Source: Salinactinospora qingdaonensis | Lineage (GTDB): Bacteria; Actinomycetota; Actinomycetes; Streptosporangiales; Streptosporangiaceae | Assembly (NCBI RefSeq): GCF_039539445.1 | Contig: NZ_BAABDD010000003.1 | Coordinates: 124,001 to 188,000, forward strand | Length of the DNA: 64,000 nucleotides | Direction: 5' to 3' | Shown here: positions 1 to 10,204 of the stretch, piece by piece | How the letters are laid out: every line of letters begins with the position of its first letter | Numbering within the stretch: the first letter of the stretch is position 1 | The notes under the pieces: generated by a model | What the model saw: only the letters and a program-made list of their open reading frames with translations | The model's database searches: none | Told to the model about the DNA's origin: nothing | Program-made: the position numbers and the translations under genes

Positions 1-128
1 GGATAAATGGGATGTTGGATGACCTGTGTTGTGGAACAGCAGGCCAAACAAAACCGTTTGTGAGCGCCTGTTTCGGCGTGCACCCACCACAGGAGGGGCG
101 GCAAGAGGGGTGGTGGGGGTGACGCACC

Positions 129-590
129 TCAGAGGTACCGGCAGAACCCCGAGGTCGCGCCGGCAAAGCCCAGAGCGTGGTAGAAGCCGCGAGTGTCGAC
201 GCTGTCCTCCTGCGGCATCAACTGGATCTTGTAGCACCCCGCGCGGGTGGCGCGGTCAACAGCGTCCTCCAGCAAGGCACGGCCCACTCCCTGGAGCCGG
301 CAGGCGGCGTCGACGACGATGTTGCCGACCACGGCCCAGGACTGGGCGTCATGGGTGAGATTGGCGATGACGATGAGGTCAAGGGTGCCGATGATCTGGC
401 CGCGGCGTTCGGCGACCAAGACGGTGCGGTCGGGGTCGGTCTCGATCCGTGTCCACGCGCGAACAGCCGCAGACGACATGCGGACGGTGCTGGGCCGCGC
501 GTGTGGGCCGGCGCCGACATCGCGTAGGAGGCGCAGGATCGCGCCCAGATCAGACCGGATGGCCGCACGGATAATCATGGCTTTCGGCAT
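129..590 (-). CDS. GNAT-family N-acetyltransferase
   Basis: A 153-residue protein with the complete single-domain GNAT fold. The acetyl-CoA-binding segment is visible as VVDAACRLQGVGRALLEDAV (about residues 92-111), containing the R/Q-x-x-G-x-G/A pyrophosphate-binding loop. The C-terminal GFYHALGFAG block is typical of beta5-alpha4. It should transfer an acetyl group from acetyl-CoA to an amine; the substrate cannot be read from sequence. ATG at 590 gives MPKAMIIRAA. An internal ATG at 578 (MIIRAAIRSD) is equally plausible, because neither has a strong Shine-Dalgarno sequence. The gene runs convergent to nothing inside the window, and 1-128 downstream is non-coding as far as I can see. Confidence 0.85.
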   Translation of the reverse strand: MPKAMIIRAAIRSDLGAILRLLRDVGAGPHARPSTVRMSSAAVRAWTRIETDPDRTVLVAERRGQIIGTLDLIVIANLTHDAQSWAVVGNIVVDAACRLQGVGRALLEDAVDRATRAGCYKIQLMPQEDSVDTRGFYHALGFAGATSGFCRYL

Positions 591-744
591 AGTAGCCGAC
601 AGCAGGTCACAAGACAGACGTCGCACAACATCAAGCAACAAAAGGCACCACGGAGCCGCCAAACGGCGGCATCCGGGGTGCCTTGGTGGTGGGAGAGCTG
701 CTCTCCCGCGCCATAGCCGAATCCGTGCGACGGCTCCCAACGAG

Positions 745-2040
745 TCAGGGACGGATAATGCGTACTCCTTCGGTGCTGTCGTCCTGCGCCGACTCGCCGC
801 TCTGCTCAGGGCGCTGGTAGATACCGGTGTTGGCCGGTTCCTCGCTGGAGGACGCCGCGGCCCCGCCCTCCTCAGGCGCGGGCCCCGCGTAACGAAAACC
901 CTGCGGCTTGGCTGGGTGAGAGCGAACCTGCCGGTGCCCGGAAGCGTCCTCGTTCTCGCTGCTGGGCGTGAGTTTGACCGTGGCGTCATCGTCCTCGGCA
1001 CTGGCGCTGTCGTTGCCCGTGCCCGCCGTAGCGGGCTTGTCGGCCGCCTTGGCCTGCTGCCCAGAGCCGGTGGGCTGCTCGGCAGCGGGCTTGGTCGGCT
1101 GCCCCTGACCGGGTGAATCCTTGGCGCTGTGCTCCTGGCCCGCGCTTTGCTGGGCTCCGGGCTGCTTGGCGCTGTGCTGCTGCCCGGAATCCGGCTGGCT
1201 CGCGGCCTGCTGTTGGCCGGCGGAGTCGGCCCGTGCCGCGGCGGGCGCAGCGGCGGCCTTGGACTCCTGCGACGCACCGTTGCCCTGCGGCTTCGCAGCT
1301 TCAGGCTTCAGTGCGGACTGCCCGGACGGAGCTGCCTGCTGCCCGTTGTCCTTGGCCGCGGCGGCACCGTCGGAGCGCTTGAGCTCAGCTTCCAACGAGC
1401 CGGCTGAGTGCTCGGCGCGAAGCAGCTCGCCCAGCGTGTCGCGCATGTCGGTCAGTCGGCGCACCGCCTCGCTGTGCGTCGCGGTGAGCGTGGCCAGTCG
1501 GCGATCGGCGGCCTCGTGGATCTTCTTGGAGCGGGTCTCGGCGTCGGAGAGCAGGCGCTCGGCCTCCTGGTTGGCCTGCGAGCGCAACTGTTCGGCCTCT
1601 TGCTTGGCCGAGGTGACGAGCTCCTGGGATTGCTCTCGAGCCGTGCCGAGCACGCGCTCAGCCTGGTCCTTGGCGTCTTTGATCTGGCTCTCGGCCTGCT
1701 CCTTGGCCTCCTCGCGGATGCGGTCGACCTCTTCAGCGACCCTGTTGCGCTTGTCCGCGGCCTCTTCTTCAGCGATGCGGAGCATGTTGCCGATGCGTTC
1801 GCTGACCTCTTCGTGCTCAGGCTTGGTCGCGGCTTTCTCCTTAGCCTCCGCAAGCTCACGACGCATCTGCTCCAGCTCGTCGTGGGCCCGGGCCAGCCGC
1901 TCCTGAAGCTCGCGGATCTGGTTGTGGTTGCGGACGACGAAGTCGTCGACCTGACGCTTGTCGTAGCCGCCCTTGCGGACGGTGGGAAAAGCGTCTTCTC
2001 GAAGCAGGTTGGGCAGTATCTCTGTGCTGTGCTCGTTCAT
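745..2040 (-). CDS. DivIVA-domain coiled-coil protein with low-complexity tail
   Basis: A 431-residue cytoplasmic protein. Residues about 10-45 carry the DivIVA N-terminal signature (FPTVRKGGYDKRQVDDFV), which in this family targets curved membrane or the cell pole. A near-continuous heptad-type coiled coil rich in E/A/K/R follows to about residue 225. The last 200 residues are a disordered Q/A/S/G/P/E-rich tail with repeated AGQQ/SGQQ/SAKQ-like units. Actinobacterial relatives (DivIVA/Wag31, FilP- or Scy-like proteins) organise polar growth or the cytoskeleton. The unusual tail and its solitary position, away from the ftsZ-sepF-divIVA cluster, suggest a paralogue rather than the essential DivIVA (inference). 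The ATG at 2040 has GAGG just upstream. Confidence 0.85.
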   Translation of the reverse strand: MNEHSTEILPNLLREDAFPTVRKGGYDKRQVDDFVVRNHNQIRELQERLARAHDELEQMRRELAEAKEKAATKPEHEEVSERIGNMLRIAEEEAADKRNRVAEEVDRIREEAKEQAESQIKDAKDQAERVLGTAREQSQELVTSAKQEAEQLRSQANQEAERLLSDAETRSKKIHEAADRRLATLTATHSEAVRRLTDMRDTLGELLRAEHSAGSLEAELKRSDGAAAAKDNGQQAAPSGQSALKPEAAKPQGNGASQESKAAAAPAAARADSAGQQQAASQPDSGQQHSAKQPGAQQSAGQEHSAKDSPGQGQPTKPAAEQPTGSGQQAKAADKPATAGTGNDSASAEDDDATVKLTPSSENEDASGHRQVRSHPAKPQGFRYAGPAPEEGGAAASSSEEPANTGIYQRPEQSGESAQDDSTEGVRIIRP

Positions 2041-2395
2041 GTCCTCATCAACCAGGTCGGCTGCAAGTCGGGAGGGTGTCCAGCCCTCTGCCCATCATCC
2101 CCATAACGACCCGAGAACACGTGGGTGACACTCTTTTCAGAAGTCTTGGATCGTAACGGACCTATAGGCCAGAGGGTAACGGTGCGCGCGAAGGGTGACG
2201 GTGCGAACACACCGAGCGCGTTCACAGTAATGATCCCCACCACCGCGCTGGATAGCTAACTCGTGCGACCGGCGGGTATCCCCCTGGTGAGCACCGAGAT
2301 CGCGTACCTACTAAGGTATGCGCGATTCTGCACGCGCGGGACCCTATCGGCCATTCCGTTATCCCCGCGCTCGCCGCTGGTGAGGAGGCTACGAC
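2041..2395. promoter_or_regulatory. divergent intergenic region with a palindrome at 2302-2323
   Basis: This 355-bp gap separates the DivIVA-type gene (minus) from the gamma carbonic anhydrase gene (plus) and must hold both promoters. The clearest element is the inverted repeat TACCT-ACTA-AGGTA at 2305-2318, flanked by CGCG-like bases on both sides. It lies about 75 bp upstream of the carbonic anhydrase GTG and is a candidate operator or promoter element. No coding sequence is supported here. Confidence 0.4.
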
Positions 2396-2932
2396 GTGAA
2401 CGGTCCTCTGGTGGGTGACGCCGGATTCGGCGAGCCCGACATCCATCCCGACGCCTGGATAGCTCCCGGAGCCGTGCTCGTGGGCCGGGTGCGCGTGGGC
2501 ACGGAGAGCAGTGTGTGGTACGGCTCAGTGCTCCGCGCCGACACCGAAGACATCGTCGTGGGCGAACGCTGCAACATCCAGGACCAGTGCGGGATGCACT
2601 CCGACCCAGGTGAGCCCGCCGTCTTGGCCAACCGGGTCAGCATGGGGCACAAGGCCATGGTCCACGGCGCCATCATCGAGGAGGACGCGCTCATCGGGAT
2701 CAGCGCCACCGTGCTCGGCGGCGCCCGGGTGGGGGCGGGCGCGCTGGTGGCGGCGGGGGCGCTCGTGCCCCCCGGCAAGGTGGTCCCGCCCGGCACGCTA
2801 TGGGCCGGTGTCCCCGGGAAAGTCGTCCGGGAGTTGACTGAGGAGGACCGCGCCGGTTTCGCCGAGACCCCCGAGAAGTATCTGCGCTACTCCACCTGGC
2901 ACCGCGAGGTCCGCTGGCGCCCGCAACGGTGA
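2396..2932 (+). CDS. gamma-class carbonic anhydrase family protein
   Basis: A 178-residue left-handed beta-helix protein of the gamma carbonic anhydrase / PaaY-YrdA family, built from hexapeptide repeats such as IAPGAV, LVGRVR, VGTESS, IGISAT and VGAGAL. The three metal-ligand histidines are present: His68 (in CGMHSD) and His85 and His90 (in MGHKAMVHGAII). It would form a trimer with zinc or iron at subunit interfaces. Members hydrate CO2 or have thioesterase activity; which applies cannot be told. The GTG at 2396 is supported by GAGGAGG about 7 bases upstream. Confidence 0.9.
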   Translation: MNGPLVGDAGFGEPDIHPDAWIAPGAVLVGRVRVGTESSVWYGSVLRADTEDIVVGERCNIQDQCGMHSDPGEPAVLANRVSMGHKAMVHGAIIEEDALIGISATVLGGARVGAGALVAAGALVPPGKVVPPGTLWAGVPGKVVRELTEEDRAGFAETPEKYLRYSTWHREVRWRPQR

Positions 2933-3269
2933 CAGCGCTCCCCACTCCGTTGGACTAGGGGAGGGGTATCCCTAACCAGGGGAATGGGTGGGGTTGAAGG
3001 TCGCATTTCGGTCAGGTTTCCTTGCCCTGGCACCGACGGAAAGCCATCGATTCAATCGCCCTAGTTACTTTGGCGTCCGAAATGCCACGAAGGCATGCCA
3101 CTACGGAACTACATCGGTGGATGGCCAGAGAATGGTTCCTCTGGGTCATGCGAGGCGAGGCTACCGCAGCGTAGCCTAGCGTCACAGGGACCGTCGGCAG
3201 GTCATTTCGGAACGCCTGGGAGTGCCGGGCCATAGTGCCGCACCAGACTGTTCGTTGGAGGTGAGTGCG
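2933..3269. other. intergenic region with hairpin 3158-3177
   Basis: 337 bp without a convincing gene. Just after the carbonic anhydrase stop there are runs of G with a CCCTA/TAGGG inverted repeat (about 2954-2972). At 3158-3177 AGGCTAC and GTAGCCT form a perfect 7-bp stem with a 6-base loop, about 90 bp before the next start. It could be a terminator or operator. Short open frames on both strands here show no domain and mixed codon use. Confidence 0.4.
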
Positions 3270-3506
3270 GTGGACTCCGATCTCGATGCACGCCTCCACG
3301 ACCATGTGGCACTCGCAGAGATCGAGCTGTACACCGAGCTACTCGTCGCTGTGGCTGCCACCGACGGCCAACTGACGGTAGAGGAGATCGACGAGGTTCT
3401 CGGCGTGCTGCCCCAGCGCCCCCTCGACGCCGATCCCCCTGTGGCGGCGCGCACCGGCGGAACCCACCGGCGCCGTCGTCGCGGCGCGCGCCGCTCTCGC
3501 CGCTAA
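3270..3506 (+). CDS. small conserved actinobacterial protein, function unknown
   Basis: A 78-residue protein starting with a GTG at 3270, preceded by a strong GGAGGTGA at 3257-3264; upstream ATG/GTG codons have no usable ribosome site. The N-terminal 50 residues (DLDARLHDHVALAEIELYTELLVAVAATDGQLTVEEIDEVLGV) form two to three amphipathic helices. The pattern is common in small uncharacterised actinobacterial proteins (ELY-E-L-IA---A----L-EEID--LG). The tail is Arg-rich and possibly disordered. It stands alone, convergent with the EtfD-like gene, and no function can be assigned. Confidence 0.65.
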   Translation: MDSDLDARLHDHVALAEIELYTELLVAVAATDGQLTVEEIDEVLGVLPQRPLDADPPVAARTGGTHRRRRRGARRSRR

Positions 3507-3556
3507 GGCGCGGCTTGGCGCGCCGGCGGTCCGCCTCTCCCGCGTGGCAGACGACC

Positions 3557-3588
3557 GTTGGGGACGCCGTCGCGGCGGCGCCCCCAAC
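3557..3588. terminator. bidirectional hairpin terminator
   Basis: GTTGGGG-A-CGCCG pairs with CGGCG-G-C-CCCCAAC around a short loop, with one A-C mismatch. It lies between the stop of the small plus-strand gene (3506) and the stop of the minus-strand EtfD-like gene (3615), so it can end transcription from both sides. Confidence 0.65.
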
Positions 3589-3614
3589 ACCGGCAGCTTC
3601 TAGAAGGTGCTCTG

Positions 3615-5786
3615 CTATTCCTGTTGCGTGGTCACCGCGGCCTGCCCCTCGCCCCGCTCTTCCTTGACCGAGCGCAGCAACAACTGCGAGACGTCCACGA
3701 CTTCAAGGCTCTCCTTGGCCTGGCCCGCGGACTTCTTCTCGTTGATGGCGTCGCCCAGCATCACCTGGCAGAACGGACAGGCGGTGGAGACGGTGTCGGG
3801 ATCGGTGCCCAGTGCCTCGTCCACGCGCTCGGTGTTGATGCGCTTGCCGATGCGCTCCTCCATCCACATCCGGGCGCCACCGGCGCCACAGCAAAAGCCC
3901 CGTTCCTTGTGGCGGTGCATCTCTTGGGTGCTCACTCCGGGCACTTGGGCCATGATGTCGCGCGGCGGCGTGTAGACCTTGTTATGGCGACCGAGGAAGC
4001 ACGGGTCGTGGTAGGTGATCTTCTCCTCCACCGGCTGCACCGGCGTCAGCCGACCCTCGTCGACGAGCTTGGCCAGCAACTGACTGTGGTGGATGACCTC
4101 GTAGTCGCCGCCCAACTGCGGATACTCGTTGCCGAGGGTGTTGAAGCAGTGCGGGCAACTGGCCACGATCTTGGTCACGCCGGCGTCGTTGAGAGTCTCG
4201 ACGTTTTGCTGGGCCAGCATCTGGAAGATGAATTCCATGCCCAGCCTGCGCGCCGGGTCGCCCGTGCACGCCTCCATCCCGCCGAGGACGGCGAACTTGA
4301 CGCCGGCGGTGTGCAGCAGCTCGGCGATGGCCTTGGTGGTCTTCTTGGCGCGGTCCTCCAGGGCGCCGGCGCAGCCGACCCAGAACAGGTACTCGGTGCC
4401 CTCGGGCAGCGTGTCCTCGACGACGGGAACCTCGATGGGCTCGTCGGCGTTGGCCAGCTCCTCGACCCAGTCGAGGCGCCGCATCTCGCTCATGCCCCAG
4501 GGGTTGCCCTTGTTCTCAAGGTTCTTCAGCAGGGTGTTGGCCTCGGAGGGGAAGTTCGACTCGATCATGACCTGGTAACGGCGCATGTCCATGATGTGGT
4601 CGATGTGCTCGATGTCAACCGGGCACTGCTCGACGCAGGCGCCGCAGTTGGTGCACGACCACAGCACGTCGGGGTGGATGACGCCGCCCTCCTCCTCGGT
4701 GCCCACCAGGGGCTTCTCCAGCAGGGAGAGGACGTCGTCGGGCACGTTCTCCGACTCGGCGGTGATCCCGTCCATGAGGTAGGGCGCCTTGGCGTAGGTG
4801 TGCTCGCGCAGGTCCATGACGAGCTTCTTGGGCGAAAGCGGCTTTCCGGTGTTCCAGGCCGGGCATTGGGACTGGCAGCGTCCGCACTCGGTGCAGGTGG
4901 TGAAGTCGAGCAGCCCCTTCCAGGTGAAATCCTCCAGTTTGCCGGCGCCGAAGGGGTCCTCGTCGGGGTCGGCCTCTTCAAAGTCCAGCGGTTGGCCGTC
5001 CTTGTTGACCATCGGCTGGGCGGCTCCCAGAGCGGGGCTGCCGTCGGCGTTGCGCTTGAAGTAGATGTTGAAGAAGGCCGTGAAGCGGTGCCAGCCGATC
5101 CCCATGGTCATGATCCTGGCGATGACCATGAAGAACAGCCAGGAGATGACGATCTTGACGGTCGCAGTGACGGTGATGGCGGGGTCGGAGGCCGGGAGCA
5201 CCGTACCGAGCGCGTGGGAGATCGGTGTGGCCCACAGCGGGTACTCGAAGTGCCCGCCCGCGACCTTGAAGCCGCGGATCAGGAAGATACAGGCGATGAT
5301 GCCGAAGATGTAGGCCTCGACGTAGTAGGCCTGCCAGTGCACGGAGTTGTCGAAGCGCGAGGCGCGGCCCAGGCGCTTGGGGTTTTTGACCTGGCGGTAG
5401 GTGGCCAGCCCGAGGATGGCCACGCCGCTGAGGGCGGCGATGGCCTCCATGAGGAGCCCGTAGGGGGCCCAGCCGCCGATGATCGGGATCTCGAAGTGGG
5501 GGTCCCATACTTCGCCGTAGGCCTCGATCAGCGTGAATACCAGTGACGCGAATGAGACCATGACGAACCAGTGGGCGATGCCGATCCACCGCCACTTCAG
5601 CATCCGCGTATGCCCGATTACCTCGATCAGCATGTTCGTCAGTCGCTGACCGAAGGGCCCTTTGCGCTCCCCCGCCGAACGGCCGAGGCGGATCGTTCGC
5701 ACCATCTGGCGAATGCCGAAGGCGAACATCACCACCCCGACGACGGAGAAGGCGATCGTGAAGAGCCCCAAAACCATGTGGAGCAT
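3615..5786 (-). CDS. etfD: membrane iron-sulfur oxidoreductase, EtfD-like
   Basis: A 723-residue integral membrane protein. The N-terminal 240 residues hold about five to six hydrophobic segments of NarI/HdrE type. Two 4Fe-4S ferredoxin motifs follow, CTECGRCQSQCP (about 298) and CTNCGACVEQCP (about 378), then two cysteine-rich CCG domains with HDPCFLGRHNK and CCGAGGARMW. This order matches M. tuberculosis Rv0338c (EtfD), which accepts electrons from electron-transfer flavoprotein in fatty-acid beta-oxidation and passes them to the quinone pool. The ATG at 5786 is chosen because GGAGG lies 9 bases upstream; the frame is open 17 codons further. A TACT-N4-AGTA site lies at 5857-5868, shared with fadE5. 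Confidence 0.88.
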   Translation of the reverse strand: MLHMVLGLFTIAFSVVGVVMFAFGIRQMVRTIRLGRSAGERKGPFGQRLTNMLIEVIGHTRMLKWRWIGIAHWFVMVSFASLVFTLIEAYGEVWDPHFEIPIIGGWAPYGLLMEAIAALSGVAILGLATYRQVKNPKRLGRASRFDNSVHWQAYYVEAYIFGIIACIFLIRGFKVAGGHFEYPLWATPISHALGTVLPASDPAITVTATVKIVISWLFFMVIARIMTMGIGWHRFTAFFNIYFKRNADGSPALGAAQPMVNKDGQPLDFEEADPDEDPFGAGKLEDFTWKGLLDFTTCTECGRCQSQCPAWNTGKPLSPKKLVMDLREHTYAKAPYLMDGITAESENVPDDVLSLLEKPLVGTEEEGGVIHPDVLWSCTNCGACVEQCPVDIEHIDHIMDMRRYQVMIESNFPSEANTLLKNLENKGNPWGMSEMRRLDWVEELANADEPIEVPVVEDTLPEGTEYLFWVGCAGALEDRAKKTTKAIAELLHTAGVKFAVLGGMEACTGDPARRLGMEFIFQMLAQQNVETLNDAGVTKIVASCPHCFNTLGNEYPQLGGDYEVIHHSQLLAKLVDEGRLTPVQPVEEKITYHDPCFLGRHNKVYTPPRDIMAQVPGVSTQEMHRHKERGFCCGAGGARMWMEERIGKRINTERVDEALGTDPDTVSTACPFCQVMLGDAINEKKSAGQAKESLEVVDVSQLLLRSVKEERGEGQAAVTTQQE

Positions 5787-5855
5787 CGCCCGTGGCCTCC
5801 CATCCTGCTGATGTCGTTGGCCCCTGGTGCGCCACACACCAGAGACAACGCCATG

Positions 5856-5869
5856 TTACTAGTGAGTAA
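5856..5869. promoter_or_regulatory. candidate operator TTACT-N4-AGTAA upstream of etfD
   Basis: The sequence TTACTAGTGAGTAA forms a 5+5 inverted repeat about 70 bp upstream of the EtfD-like start. The same TACT-N4-AGTA core appears twice in front of fadE5. Spacing and symmetry fit a TetR-type homodimer site, but no regulator is assigned. Confidence 0.5.
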
Positions 5870-6235
5870 TAGTCGACGGGTGGAGCACCTCGGCCCGGCA
5901 CCACCGCACTCTCCCGCAACGGTGGCCCCACATTAATCAGCGCCGCCCACCAGGCAACACACGGGGATGACCCCAGCGCCGCGCACGGACACGCGCCTGC
6001 CCCACCCCTCCATTCCACCAGGATACCGACTGGACGGTTTGTATCACCGCTCCCCCACCCCACCGGCCACCCCGCCGAGCAGGAGCGCGCCGCCGACCCT
6101 CGCCCCCGAGACAGCCCCACCGGGATGCCAGGGATCACCCGGACTCCTCCCCGGCTTCGCGAAACCATGCACTGCGACACGCACGAGCAGGGAACAAGCA
6201 CCGCCGTGACAGTGTTGGCCCTAGGGACGAGAGAC
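5870..6235. other. intergenic, no gene seen
   Basis: About 365 bp between the etfD operator and the HAIR elements of dnaK. It is C-rich with short open frames lacking any domain. I see no convincing gene or structured element; it should contain the etfD promoter and perhaps upstream elements of dnaK. Confidence 0.4.
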
Positions 6236-6256
6236 CTTGAGTACTCTCGACTCAAG
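6236..6256. promoter_or_regulatory. HAIR operator 1 (HspR site)
   Basis: An exact CTTGAGT-N7-ACTCAAG, the HspR-associated inverted repeat known from Streptomyces and Mycobacterium. It lies about 70 bp upstream of dnaK. HspR, encoded by the fourth gene of this operon, is expected to bind here and repress, with DnaK acting as co-repressor. Confidence 0.92.
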
Positions 6257-6287
6257 TGATTTGACAGCGAAGAAGACCTGAAGCAAT

Positions 6288-6308
6288 ATTGAGTCCGTAA
6301 GACTCAAT
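6288..6308. promoter_or_regulatory. HAIR operator 2 (HspR site)
   Basis: ATTGAGT-N7-ACTCAAT is a perfect inverted repeat with the same N7 spacing as the first HAIR, ending 17 bp before the dnaK ATG. The two centres are 52 bp apart, about five helical turns, so both dimers would sit on the same DNA face. Confidence 0.88.
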
Positions 6309-6325
6309 CTACGGAGGACGTACTC

Positions 6326-8170
<1,845 letters not shown>

Positions 8171-8202
8171 GTCACGCGAGGCTGAAAGAGGAGGCGCAGC
8201 CA

Positions 8203-8940
8203 ATGGCGCTGCCGGACAACGAAAACGGCCATGAGGCACAGGGACCAGTGATTCGCGACAAACGGCGCATCGATCCCGAGACCGGCGAGCTGCGTGTACC
8301 GGAGGAGCCCGAAGCGGCCGACACGGGGTTTCCCGAGCCGGAGCCGGCAGAGGGGGTGGACACCGCCGACACCGCGGCCGACCATGCAGAGGTCGCGACG
8401 CTGCGCACTCAGCTTGAGGAACGCACCGCTGACCTGAAACGGCTACAGGCGGAGTACGCCAACTACCGCAAGCGGGTAGAGCGCGACCGCGCGGCCACTC
8501 GGGAGCAGGCGCTCGCCCAGGTCGTGGGCGAGCTCCTGCCGATCATCGACGACATCGGACGGGCTCGTGAGCACAACGAACTGACCGGCGGATTCAAGTC
8601 GGTGGGCGAGGCGCTGGAGTCGCTCGTCACCAAGCTCGGCATGAAGAAGTACGGCGAGCAAGGCGACGAGTTCGACCCGAACGTACACGAGGCGCTGACG
8701 ATGATCCCGTCCGCGGATGTGAGTGTTCCGACCGTCGTGGAGGTGTTCCAACCGGGGTACCTCATCGGTGAGCGCGTTCTGCGCCCGGCCCGGGTGGTCG
8801 TGGCAGGGCCCGCGGAGGAGGAAGCCGAGATCGCGAGCGAGGTGGAGACGGTGGACGCCGACGTCACCGACGAAGCCTCCGAGCCCGGCCACGCCGACAG
8901 CGGTGCGACCGGTACCGACACTGACGAGCAGCAGAAGTAG
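8203..8940 (+). CDS. grpE: nucleotide exchange factor GrpE
   Basis: A 245-residue protein 32 bp after dnaK. A disordered acidic N-terminus (about 1-65) precedes the long dimerisation helix (LRTQLEERTADLKRLQAEYANYRKR). The beta domain follows, with the family pattern DEFDPNVHEALTMIPS...V-EVFQPGYLIGERVLRPARVVVA. The C-terminus is again acidic and longer than in E. coli. GrpE releases ADP from DnaK. The gene is co-transcribed with dnaK and followed by a very strong hairpin. Confidence 0.98.
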   Translation: MALPDNENGHEAQGPVIRDKRRIDPETGELRVPEEPEAADTGFPEPEPAEGVDTADTAADHAEVATLRTQLEERTADLKRLQAEYANYRKRVERDRAATREQALAQVVGELLPIIDDIGRAREHNELTGGFKSVGEALESLVTKLGMKKYGEQGDEFDPNVHEALTMIPSADVSVPTVVEVFQPGYLIGERVLRPARVVVAGPAEEEAEIASEVETVDADVTDEASEPGHADSGATGTDTDEQQK

Positions 8941-8951
8941 CGATTCACGAC

Positions 8952-8981
8952 CGCCCCGAGCGCCATGGGGCGCTCGGGGCG
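8952..8981 (+). terminator. 13-bp hairpin between grpE and dnaJ
   Basis: A perfect 13-bp GC-rich stem (8952-8964 with 8969-8981) closed by a 4-base loop, located 11 bp after the grpE stop. It has no T-run. It may be an internal attenuator, a processing or stability element that sets dnaK-grpE above dnaJ-hspR-clpB, or a true terminator if dnaJ has its own promoter. Confidence 0.6.
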
Positions 8982-9047
8982 CCCACCGCCGGGGGCCGGC
9001 GCCACACTCACCACACGCGCGCGAGAGCGGGAGAAGGCAAAACGTCG

Positions 9048-10199
9048 ATGAGCACAAAGGACTACCTGGAGAAGGACTACTACAAGGTCCTCGGTGTCTC
9101 GAAGACGGCCACGCAGGACGAGATCAAGCAGTCCTATCGCCAGCTCGCTCGCAAGTACCACCCCGACGCCAACAAGGGCGACGACGAGGCCGAGAAGAAG
9201 TTCAAAGAGATCTCAGAGGCCTACAACGTTCTCTCCGACGAGACGCGCCGCAAGGAGTACGACGAGGCGCGCTCCCTGTTCGGCGGCACCTACCGGCCTG
9301 GCGGCGGTGGCGGCGGCGCGGGCGACTTCAACCTGGGCGACCTGTTCGGTCAGCCCGGCGGTGGTACTGGCGGCGAGCGGCTCAGCGACCTGTTCGGAGG
9401 GTTGTTCGGGCGTGGCGGGCGTGCAACGTCGCAGGCGCGACGGGGCGCCGACATCGAGACCGAAATCAATCTGACATTCACCGAAGCTGTCGAAGGTGTA
9501 ACCCGATCGTTCCAGTTGACGGGCGAGTCGGCCTGCGGCACCTGTAAGGGCACCGGCGCCAAGGCCGGTACGACGCCGCGCGTGTGCCCGAAGTGCTCCG
9601 GGACCGGCCATGAGAGCACCAACCTGGGTGGCTTCTCACTGTCGGAGCCGTGCAGCGAGTGCAAGGGGCGCGGCCTTGTGGTCGACGACCCCTGCCCTGT
9701 GTGCTACGGAAGCGGTCGCGGGAAGAGCACCCGCACCATTCAGGCGCGCATCCCCGCGGGCGTGAGCGACGGCCAGCGAATCCGACTCAAAGGCAAGGGG
9801 GCTCCAGGCGAGCACGGTGGCCCCGCAGGCGATCTGTTCGTGGTGGTGCACGTGGCCTCGCACGCCCTGTTCGGCCGATCCGGCGACAATCTCACGATCA
9901 CCGTTCCGGTGACCTTCCCCGAAGCCGTGATGGGAGCCGAAGTGCGGGTCCCGACGCTGAACGGGTTTCCGGTCACCGTCAAGGTTCCCCCCGGCACCCC
10001 CAACGGACGCACGTTCCGCGTGCGGGGCAAAGGCGCCCAGCGACGCGACGGCACCTTCGGCGACCTGCTGGTGACCGTTGAGGTCGCCGTGCCCCGCAAC
10101 CTCAATAGCGAGGCGCGCGAGGCCCTGGAGAAGTTCCGCGCCGCTACCGCGGACGACAACCCGCGGAGCGGCCTTGAGGCGCGGGCGAAAGGGGCGTAG
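9048..10199 (+). CDS. dnaJ: molecular chaperone DnaJ (Hsp40)
   Basis: A 383-residue type-I J protein. The J domain carries the HPD motif (RKYHPDANKGD, about residue 37). A Gly/Phe-rich linker (RPGGGGGGAGDFNLGDLFGQPGGG) follows, then four CxxCxGxG zinc repeats (CGTCKGTG, CPKCSGTG, CSECKGRG, CPVCYGSG) and the C-terminal substrate-binding domain. It delivers unfolded clients to DnaK and stimulates its ATPase. All catalytic and metal residues are intact. The next gene, hspR, starts 5 bp after the stop. Confidence 0.99.
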   Translation: MSTKDYLEKDYYKVLGVSKTATQDEIKQSYRQLARKYHPDANKGDDEAEKKFKEISEAYNVLSDETRRKEYDEARSLFGGTYRPGGGGGGAGDFNLGDLFGQPGGGTGGERLSDLFGGLFGRGGRATSQARRGADIETEINLTFTEAVEGVTRSFQLTGESACGTCKGTGAKAGTTPRVCPKCSGTGHESTNLGGFSLSEPCSECKGRGLVVDDPCPVCYGSGRGKSTRTIQARIPAGVSDGQRIRLKGKGAPGEHGGPAGDLFVVVHVASHALFGRSGDNLTITVPVTFPEAVMGAEVRVPTLNGFPVTVKVPPGTPNGRTFRVRGKGAQRRDGTFGDLLVTVEVAVPRNLNSEAREALEKFRAATADDNPRSGLEARAKGA

Positions 10200-10204
10200 T
10201 AGCG

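Noticed and set aside
2988..3305. Open frames on both strands between the carbonic anhydrase and the small conserved gene
   Set aside because: No ribosome site, unusual residue composition and no domain; the plus-strand frame overlaps a clear hairpin.
3558..5546. Long plus-strand frame (about 660 codons) opposite the EtfD-like gene
   Set aside because: It is the GC-driven mirror of the minus-strand gene: the minus frame has iron-sulfur motifs and membrane helices, the plus frame only His/Gly/Val-rich repeats.
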